DNA of 47,220 nucleotides from an uncultured Collinsella sp. (lineage in GTDB: Bacteria > Actinomycetota > Coriobacteriia > Coriobacteriales > Coriobacteriaceae): positions 1 through 47,220 of the forward strand of contig URHQ01000005.1 in the NCBI GenBank assembly GCA_900547655.1, written 5' to 3'. Shown piece after piece: positions 41,200 to 47,220 of this stretch (positions within the stretch are counted from its first letter, which is position 1; each line of letters starts with the position of its first letter). Position numbers and translations under genes: made by a program. The notes beneath the pieces are model-generated. The model was not told the DNA's origin and ran no database searches. It was given only the letters and a program-made list of their open reading frames with translations.

Positions 41200-42318
41200 T
41201 TGCAGAACTCTGATACCCCTAAAGTTTCGCTGCTTGTTCCCATCTGCAATGTCGAACGCTACCTGCGCGAGTGTCTCGATTCCGCCGTGGCGCAGACGCT
41301 TAAGGACATCGAGATCATCTGTATCAACGACGGCTCCACCGATAGCTCGCCAGATATCATCCGCGAGTACATGGAGCGCGATCCCCGTGTAAAGATGATC
41401 GACAAGGCCAACAGCGGCTACGGCGACTCGATGGACCGCGGCCTGGAGATGGCGCGCGGCGAGTACGTGGGCATCCTTGAGTCCGACGACTTCATGTTTG
41501 AGGATTCGCTCCAAAAGCTGGTCGCCAAGGCCGATGCTGAGCATGCCGATGTGGTAAAGGGCGACTTTTACCTGTATTGGTCCACGCCCAGCGAACGCCG
41601 TGAACTGTTTGGGATTATCGACGAGCATATGACGGGCGCCGCGTATCGCCCCGTCGATCGCCCGGGCATCTTCTACCGCAAACCTTCCATTTGGTCGGCT
41701 ATCTATCGGCGCGAGTTCCTCAACGACAATCAGATTCGGTTCCTTCCCACGCCGGGTGCCTCGTATCAGGACGCAGGCTTTAACTTTAAGGTTTGGGCTT
41801 GCGCCGAGCGCGCCGCGTTTATTGCGGACCCCATTTTGTGCTATCGCCAGGATAACGAGAAGAGCTCCGTTAATTCGCCCAACAAGGTGTTTTGCGTGTG
41901 CGACGAATATGCCGAGATGCAACGTTTTTTGGACGAGCGCCCCGAGCTTAAGGCTCAGCTTCAGGGCATTTTAATGCGCATGAAGGTCGATACGTACCGT
42001 TGGAATGATGAGCGTCTGGTCGATGAGCTACGCGAGCAGTTTTGGGAGAAGGCTTCACCCGAGCTGAAGGCCGATTGGGATGCCGGTCGCTTTGACCTGT
42101 CGCTGTTTGATCCGCGTGGCGAGACCGACTTGCGCCTGATGGTCAAGTCGCCCCGCGCCTATATCGATTCGCGCTTTGACTTTAAGAAGCCCGGCAAGCT
42201 CAATACGTTTAAGCACTACTTTAAGATTGGCGGCCTGCCGCTGGTCTGGCGCGTGCTGACGTATCAGCGCACCTACGGCGACAACCCGCACCCTGATGAC
42301 GTTCCGGCCGCACTGTAG
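41200..42318 (+). CDS. Family-2 glycosyltransferase C (paralogue of A)
   Basis: 372 residues. Near-duplicate architecture of the 38975 product: VSLLVPICNVERYLRECLDSA, ICINDGSTDSSP, DKANSGYGDSMD, GILESDDFM, and RKPSIWSAIYRR, LPTPGASYQDAGFNFK, YRQDNEKSSVNSPNKVFCVCDEY. TTG start at 41200 with GGAGG 7-9 bases before; A also uses TTG. A TAAAAT hexamer at 41159-41164 suggests a secondary promoter in the 74-base gap. It probably transfers a related sugar, or arose by duplication to extend the polymer. Confidence 0.87.
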   Translation: MQNSDTPKVSLLVPICNVERYLRECLDSAVAQTLKDIEIICINDGSTDSSPDIIREYMERDPRVKMIDKANSGYGDSMDRGLEMARGEYVGILESDDFMFEDSLQKLVAKADAEHADVVKGDFYLYWSTPSERRELFGIIDEHMTGAAYRPVDRPGIFYRKPSIWSAIYRREFLNDNQIRFLPTPGASYQDAGFNFKVWACAERAAFIADPILCYRQDNEKSSVNSPNKVFCVCDEYAEMQRFLDERPELKAQLQGILMRMKVDTYRWNDERLVDELREQFWEKASPELKADWDAGRFDLSLFDPRGETDLRLMVKSPRAYIDSRFDFKKPGKLNTFKHYFKIGGLPLVWRVLTYQRTYGDNPHPDDVPAAL

Positions 42319-42330
42319 GAGCGAGTGATT

Positions 42331-43398
42331 ATGGTTACCCCCAAGATTTCCGTTGTCGTTCCCATCTATAAAGTGGAGGAGTGCCTGGCCTGGTGCCTGG
42401 ACTCCCTGCTTGCGCAGGATATGCTCGATTGGGAGGGCGTGCTGGTCAACGATGGCTCACCGGATGGCTCGCGCGATATTGCGGCCGCTTATTGCGAAAA
42501 GGATGCGCGCTTTACGCTGGTCGATAAGGAGAACGGCGGCCTGTCGAGTGCGCGTAATGCAGGCATCGCCGCGTCCACGGCGCCTATCGTCGCGTTCTTG
42601 GATTCCGACGACCGCTTTACGCCCGATGCATGCCGTGTGATCGTCGATGCCTTTGAGCGCGAGGACTGCGACGTTTTGACCTTTGGCGCGAATCCGTATC
42701 CGCTCGAGGCGGGGTATCCGTGGCTTAACTATGTGCTGAGCCCGCGCGATGTGTCGTTTGAAGGCTATAGCTCCGACCTACTGTTTAAGGAAGCATCTCG
42801 CCCGTTTGCATGGCGCACCGCCTGCAAGCGTGAGTTTTTGCTGAGTAACGGGATCGTGTTCGACGAAACCGTTAAGTATGGCGAGGACCAGGTCTTCGAT
42901 TTTGCCGTGTACGGTCGTTCGCACAAGACCGCGCTTATCTCGAACAAGCTGTATGATTACCGCGTGGCGCGCAAGGGTTCGCTCATGGACACCATGCGCT
43001 ACGACGACGAGACGCGTCTGCTGGAGCACGTGAAGATTTACTCCGCGGTGCTGGCTGACTGGCAGCGCGACGGTCTCGATGCTCGGCATGCCGATGACCT
43101 GGCGTACTTCCTCTGCGATCTGGTGCTGTACGATGCGCTCAGGCTGTTGGGTACGGACTGCGGCAAGGTGTTTGCTGCCGTTGCCACGGCACTTGCCGGT
43201 TCTGCCGTGGGCAGCGATGCTGCGCTCGCACAATGCGCTTCTTCTGTTGCTGCTATGGTGCGTGCGGCGCTTACCAGCAAGGCCCCCAATGCCCGTGAGT
43301 GTAAAAAGCTCATGTTCGATTACGACGTCTTGAGGTTTGGGCGCCTGGGTGCCTGCAAACGCATGGCAGCGAACGCCCTGGGAAAGCGAGAAGTGTAG
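42331..43398 (+). CDS. Family-2 glycosyltransferase D
   Basis: 355 residues. ISVVVPIYKVEECLAWCLDSLL, VLVNDGSPDGSRD, ENGGLSSARNAGIA, metal site LDSDDRFT, and YGEDQVFDFAVYGRS. Start ATG 42331 with AGGAGCG; the GTG at 42325 is also possible and adds two residues. It ends directly against the next start (43398/43399), indicating one transcript. Confidence 0.85.
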   Translation: MVTPKISVVVPIYKVEECLAWCLDSLLAQDMLDWEGVLVNDGSPDGSRDIAAAYCEKDARFTLVDKENGGLSSARNAGIAASTAPIVAFLDSDDRFTPDACRVIVDAFEREDCDVLTFGANPYPLEAGYPWLNYVLSPRDVSFEGYSSDLLFKEASRPFAWRTACKREFLLSNGIVFDETVKYGEDQVFDFAVYGRSHKTALISNKLYDYRVARKGSLMDTMRYDDETRLLEHVKIYSAVLADWQRDGLDARHADDLAYFLCDLVLYDALRLLGTDCGKVFAAVATALAGSAVGSDAALAQCASSVAAMVRAALTSKAPNARECKKLMFDYDVLRFGRLGACKRMAANALGKREV

Positions 43399-45885
43399 AT
43401 GAGTATCAAGCGTTTGGCACTTTGCCGCAGTCAGGGCCGTCTGTTTGGGCTGCTTCGTTTTGCCGGCCAGGATGTCGCCGCGCTTATTGAGCAAGAAGGT
43501 TCTCAGGCCTTTGTCCGCGCGACGACGAGCGGTTCTTGTGTGCCGTCGCTGGTACTCCCGGTTGACCATGGCCGTGTGCTGGCGCTTTGCCCTTCCGTTG
43601 CCGATTACGAGCGCGAGCTTGCCGTCTTGGTGCTTCCGTTTTTGGATGGCTCGTCGATGGATGTCGTTTTTGCATCCGGTGGCCAAAGGTTGGGCTCCAT
43701 TCGCCTCGATAGCCGCGTGGCCAAGCTGGAATCCAAGATTAACTACAAAGCAAAGGCTGCGATGTGTGCGCTCGTTCGCGATGCACAGCGCGGCGAGTGC
43801 TGCGGTCGCTATGAGATCGATGCCGTTCGTTATTTACCGGCAGACGCCGGCGCGGTGTGGCGCTATGAGGTTACGTGGGTGGGAGACCCCCAGTGCGCAC
43901 CTGAGCTCCAGGTCTTCGATACGCATATGAACGCTATCGATATCACCGTGCATGTGTTTGAATCGCAGGTCGATGTACCGCAGCAGAACGGATGCCGCGT
44001 CAACAAAACGTATCTGAGCGTTGAGATGCCTCAGGATATACGAGATTTTGTCGCGATTGTGAGCGATCCCACGGAGCAGATTCAGAGTGGTTTTTGCGCC
44101 ATGGATGGTCGCCTGTACAACGGCATGGTCGACGACAGTTGGAACCGCATGAAGGATGCGCGTGCAGACGACGCAGCTTATCGACGTTGGTTTGAGCAGC
44201 ATCGCGCAAAGCCGGGCGATTTAGCGTGCCAGCGTGTCGCTTCGGTGGCTTTTGCCTATAGACCACTCGTGAGCATTGTGGTGCCGTGCTACAAGACTGA
44301 TCGGGTCTACCTGCGCGAGCTTCTGGACTCGGTGCTAGCCCAGAGCTATGACAACTGGGAACTGCTCCTTATGGATGCCTCGCCCGAATGGGGCGCGGTG
44401 TCCAATCTTGCGGCAGGCGCCCACGACGAGCGCATCCGTCGCATCGAGCTTCCCGGCAACGGCGGCATTGTGCTCAACACCAACGCAGGTATCGAGCGAG
44501 CGACAGGCGACTACGTCGCGTTCTTGGACCATGACGACATTCTGGAACCGGACGCGTTATTCCAGTATGTTTCCGCGCTGAATAAGGCGGCCGAGGACGA
44601 GTGTCCCCAGGTCCTGTTCTGCGACGAGGACATGTTCCAGAAAACGGGGGAGTGGGGCCAGCCGGTCTTTAAGACCAAGCTCAACGTCGACCTGCTGTAT
44701 AGCCATAACTGCGTGACGCATTTCCTGATGGTGGAGAAGGCGCTCATCGATTGCATTGGCATGTCGCCGGAAGACGTCGCGGGCGCCCAGGATTATGACC
44801 TGACGCTTCGCTGCCTTGCAGCGGGTGCGCGCTTTGAGCATATTGCGCACATGTTGTATCACTGGCGCGTGCATCCGGGGTCGACCGCCGATGGCTCTGC
44901 CGATAGCAAGCCGTATGCTATTGAAGCCGGGCGCCTTGCGCTGCAGCGTCACTTTAACGAGCTGGGCATTTGCGGAACGGTTGAGGATACCGAGACGCCG
45001 TTTGTCTATCGCATGCGCTATGAGCTGCCGGAGTCTGCGCCGCTGGTGAGCATTGTGATTCCCACCAAGGACCACGTTGAGACGCTCGATGCCTGTGTGA
45101 TGTCGATTGCCCAGAAGGCCACGTATGCCAACTATGAGATCGTCTTGGTGGAGAACAACAGCGAAGCCCCGGAGACGTTTGCGTATTACGAAACCCTGCC
45201 GGAACGCGTGGCTTCAGCATCAGAAGGCAAGGGCATCGCGCGCGTTGTGTACTGGCCGGGCGAGTTCAATTACTCTCAGATCATCAATTTTGGTGTGGAG
45301 CACGCTAAGGGCGACTACCTGCTGCTGCTCAACAACGATACCGAGGTTATAAGCCCGGACTTTATCGAAGAGATGATGAGCTATCTGCAGCGTCCCGATG
45401 CGGGCGTGGTGGGCGCCAAACTCTACTTTGCCGATCATCTTGTTCAACACGCTGGCATTTTGGTTGGTGTGCGCGGCGCACTTGCCCATGCCAACCAGGA
45501 CTTCTCGGCAAAGCGCGAGGGCTATCTTGCCCGTGCTGTGCGCCCGGGCAACTTTAGTGCCGTAACAGGTGCCTGCCAGATGGTGCGACGCGACGTATTC
45601 GAGCAGGTCGGAGGCTATAACGAGGAATTCGCCGTCGGCTTTAACGATGCGGACTTTTGCCTGCGCGTGTGGGAGGCGGGCTACCGCACCATCTTTACGC
45701 CCTATGCCGAGCTGTACCACTACGAGTTCACCTCGCGCGGCAGGGAAGAGGCCAACGAGGAAAAGCTTCGCCGCTGGAAACGTGAACAGGCGCTGTTCAT
45801 GCAACGCTGGCCTGAGTTCTTCCTCGATGGCGACCCGTGGCTCGGACCAAACCTATCCTCCGACAGTGAGTACTTCTCGTTTTAG
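43399..45885 (+). CDS. Large two-domain family-2 glycosyltransferase
   Basis: 828 residues. An N-terminal beta-rich region of unknown role (1-285). GT2 domain 1 starts at about 287 (PLVSIVVPCYKTDRVYLREL) with metal site LDHDDILEP and YDLTLRCLAAGARF. GT2 domain 2 starts at about 547 (PLVSIVIPTKDHVETLDACV) with LLLLNNDTEV and the rhamnosyltransferase-like FNDADFCLRVWEAGYR and YHYEFTSRG. Bifunctional enzymes of this type add alternating sugars in rhamnose-rich or O-antigen-like polymers (inference). ATG begins the base after the previous stop. Its last 4 bases overlap the end of the convergent gene at 45882. Confidence 0.87.
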   Translation: MSIKRLALCRSQGRLFGLLRFAGQDVAALIEQEGSQAFVRATTSGSCVPSLVLPVDHGRVLALCPSVADYERELAVLVLPFLDGSSMDVVFASGGQRLGSIRLDSRVAKLESKINYKAKAAMCALVRDAQRGECCGRYEIDAVRYLPADAGAVWRYEVTWVGDPQCAPELQVFDTHMNAIDITVHVFESQVDVPQQNGCRVNKTYLSVEMPQDIRDFVAIVSDPTEQIQSGFCAMDGRLYNGMVDDSWNRMKDARADDAAYRRWFEQHRAKPGDLACQRVASVAFAYRPLVSIVVPCYKTDRVYLRELLDSVLAQSYDNWELLLMDASPEWGAVSNLAAGAHDERIRRIELPGNGGIVLNTNAGIERATGDYVAFLDHDDILEPDALFQYVSALNKAAEDECPQVLFCDEDMFQKTGEWGQPVFKTKLNVDLLYSHNCVTHFLMVEKALIDCIGMSPEDVAGAQDYDLTLRCLAAGARFEHIAHMLYHWRVHPGSTADGSADSKPYAIEAGRLALQRHFNELGICGTVEDTETPFVYRMRYELPESAPLVSIVIPTKDHVETLDACVMSIAQKATYANYEIVLVENNSEAPETFAYYETLPERVASASEGKGIARVVYWPGEFNYSQIINFGVEHAKGDYLLLLNNDTEVISPDFIEEMMSYLQRPDAGVVGAKLYFADHLVQHAGILVGVRGALAHANQDFSAKREGYLARAVRPGNFSAVTGACQMVRRDVFEQVGGYNEEFAVGFNDADFCLRVWEAGYRTIFTPYAELYHYEFTSRGREEANEEKLRRWKREQALFMQRWPEFFLDGDPWLGPNLSSDSEYFSF

Positions 45886-46859
45886 TGCGAAGTAATGCCA
45901 AGTTCCGGCAAAGTATCCTCAAGAGCTGCAAGGGCGGTGGGGTTCAAGTACTCCTCGTTCAAGCAGCTCTTGTCATATCGAAAACGTGTGTCTCGTGAGC
46001 ATTCGATGAGTTCTGCAGTAAAGAACCTCTCCCAGCTAAAGAACTTTGAGCTTTCGATATGTTCGGCGGGGTTAAGCAGTATGTCCTTAATGTGTTTGCT
46101 GTTGAATAATCCCGACTTCAACACGAGCCATTCAAACGATTCCGGTAGGAATAGCTTGATGTTCTTTCGGCGCAATAGAGCAGCTGCTTCCGCAATTTCT
46201 GGTCCAAAGGCGGCGCCGTCGGCAATCACGAGGATGTCGTTTTCTGGTGCGTTCATAATGCAGTTGCAAATATTTGATTTTCCTCCCGCGCTGATGCACT
46301 TAATGCTGCTCTTTTTGCATAGCAAACTGAAGAATTCGTAGCCCGAATTTGTGTCCTCGACGATGACAAGCTCGGGCCTCTCGCCTCTAAATTCAGTATC
46401 ATCGTAAATACGATATGTAGAGGTGTAGACACGAGAGTAAACGGGATACTTCGTTGTGGTTCGGTTGGTGTTCTTAAGACCGTAGATTTCATCAACGCTA
46501 TAGGGCAGTTGGCGCAGTGACTCTCTGGCGACGATTACGTAGTAGTTTGAGCTACGTTTTGCTTCATGGGCAAATTCTCTTGATCGAACAAAAGTATTGC
46601 CCTCATCAATAAAAACAATACTGCTGGAAATCTCTTGGAGATCTCTGCGCCAATATATTCCAGATATTGTTTTACAGGGCACTTTGCAACTTACTGTTAC
46701 GCCGCTTTGTGCCCCAAGCTCTTCGTGGGCCGCCACCATATCAAGCAGAGTTGTCTTGCCTGTAGCACTATTACCTTGGATGATGGTCAGATTTCTATTG
46801 ATGGTTAGTTTAAACTGAACCCGGTTATTTTGAATAATTACCTGGTATGATCCGCGCAT
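45882..46859 (-). CDS. AAA ATPase with TOPRIM-like C-terminal half
   Basis: 325 residues, not in a family I can name. N-terminal half: P-loop GNSATGKTT (29-37) and Walker B IVFIDEG (81-87), about 50 residues apart; a sensor-like YYVIVARES (107-115); no ABC signature seen. C-terminal half: VIVEDTNSGYEFF (Glu168), AGGKSN (191-196), ILVIADGAAFG (Asp214), LPESFEWLVL (238-247). The E...GGK...D order recalls TOPRIM/DUF4435-type domains, but the usual DxD reads DGA. Start ATG 46859 overlaps the upstream DUF4869-like stop as TGATG, with GGGAG before it. Base use is visibly more AT-rich than neighbours, suggesting transfer. Translational coupling implies a stoichiometric pair. Function unknown. Confidence 0.75.
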   Translation of the reverse strand: MRGSYQVIIQNNRVQFKLTINRNLTIIQGNSATGKTTLLDMVAAHEELGAQSGVTVSCKVPCKTISGIYWRRDLQEISSSIVFIDEGNTFVRSREFAHEAKRSSNYYVIVARESLRQLPYSVDEIYGLKNTNRTTTKYPVYSRVYTSTYRIYDDTEFRGERPELVIVEDTNSGYEFFSLLCKKSSIKCISAGGKSNICNCIMNAPENDILVIADGAAFGPEIAEAAALLRRKNIKLFLPESFEWLVLKSGLFNSKHIKDILLNPAEHIESSKFFSWERFFTAELIECSRDTRFRYDKSCLNEEYLNPTALAALEDTLPELGITSH

Positions 46860-47220
46860 CAGGAGTTCTCCCTTAGGCATTTTCCAGCTATGGGGACAAG
46901 GTCAAACATCGTGTGAACGACATCGCCTGTGTTCGCAATGACAGCCGTGAATTTGCCGTTTCCAAAATCCATTAAATGGTAGAGATTGATTGCTAAATCC
47001 TTTTGCGCGGCGACCCGCAGAATCCAGTAGGCGCAATTATCACCGCAATTTGAGGCGTTATATACGTTCTCCGGCATAAAGTACATAAGCAGCAGTGTTT
47101 TGGTGCCGCTGGATAGTTTTTCGGGAGGAATGATACCTAGAATCTTGGTATCGATTGCATTGGGGGGTAGCGCGCACAGTCGTGGTGTAAGAAGCAAGGG
47201 AGGGCCATCGCCTAGAATCG
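46859..47220 (-). CDS. DUF4869-like protein, partial (5' end beyond window)
   Basis: The last 120 codons are present and the frame stays open to the window edge. Conserved-looking blocks: GIIPPEKLSSGTKTLLLMYF, ASNCGDNCAYWIL, NLYHLMDFGNGKF and NTGDVVHTM, which match my memory of the DUF4869 family (unknown function). A TTG/ATG-like internal start at 47197 would omit the ILGDGPPLLLTPRL segment that looks conserved, so the true start lies outside. It ends in TGATG, coupled to the AAA/TOPRIM-like gene. AT-rich relative to the glycosyltransferase genes. Confidence 0.75.
   Translation of the reverse strand, partial: ILGDGPPLLLTPRLCALPPNAIDTKILGIIPPEKLSSGTKTLLLMYFMPENVYNASNCGDNCAYWILRVAAQKDLAINLYHLMDFGNGKFTAVIANTGDVVHTMFDLVPIAGKCLRENS

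Noticed and set aside
1..47220. CRISPR array
   Set aside because: No series of regularly spaced direct repeats was seen; repeats present are palindromic or tandem and few.

Overview
This window is a GC-rich, gene-dense bacterial chromosome segment that reads as a member of the Coriobacteriia (Actinobacteria), most probably Collinsella. That is an inference from gene content (sufCBDSU with an Rrf2 regulator, a GGGtGRT/NifU-like pair, CarD, Rho with a very long N-terminal extension, an MPKTG-anchored surface protein), not a database result. The first 24 bases are a Nextera/Tn5 transposon adapter end, so position 25 is the true end of the genomic contig.

1-6.7 kb: truncated trpS, a WecA/TagO-type lipid-phosphate sugar transferase, a candidate 6S-like RNA, a radical SAM protein, tRNA-Ala(CGC), a small membrane protein, pncB and proB. 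6.7-10.9 kb: an S33 proline-iminopeptidase-like hydrolase (opposite strand) sits between proB and proA, followed by an HD-domain protein and a CarD-type regulator. Two identical 41-bp palindromic repeats lie here, with a related tandem repeat after proB. 11-18.3 kb: argS, rho, a two-TM acidic protein and a VanZ-like protein. 18.3-20.6 kb: a ROK kinase and a class I/II aminotransferase. 20.7-22.2 kb: tRNA-His, two identical tRNA-Lys genes and a third tRNA-Lys remnant beside a dinD-like gene, which looks like a tRNA integration locus.

22.3-33.7 kb: a NadB/fumarate-reductase-like flavoprotein; a two-gene operon of a NifU-like scaffold and a GGGtGRT protein of unknown function; a REP-associated tyrosine transposase (RAYT); then the sufC-B-D-S-U iron-sulfur operon, tightly coupled by overlapping start/stop codons, divergent from an Rrf2/IscR-type regulator with three cysteines. 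Repeated TGGGACA half-sites lie between the regulator and sufC. Two distinct Fe-S scaffold systems therefore lie a few kilobases apart.

33.8-47.2 kb: a secreted sortase-anchored protein with a lysozyme-like N-terminal region, an AAA-ATPase-like protein whose C-terminal nuclease motif looks degenerate, one reverse-strand and five forward-strand family-2 glycosyltransferase genes or domains arranged as a surface-polysaccharide block, and at the edge an AT-richer two-gene cassette: a DUF4869-like protein translationally coupled to an AAA protein with a TOPRIM-like C-terminal half. That cassette, the GGGtGRT operon, and the palindromic repeats with the RAYT are the best candidates for undescribed biology.
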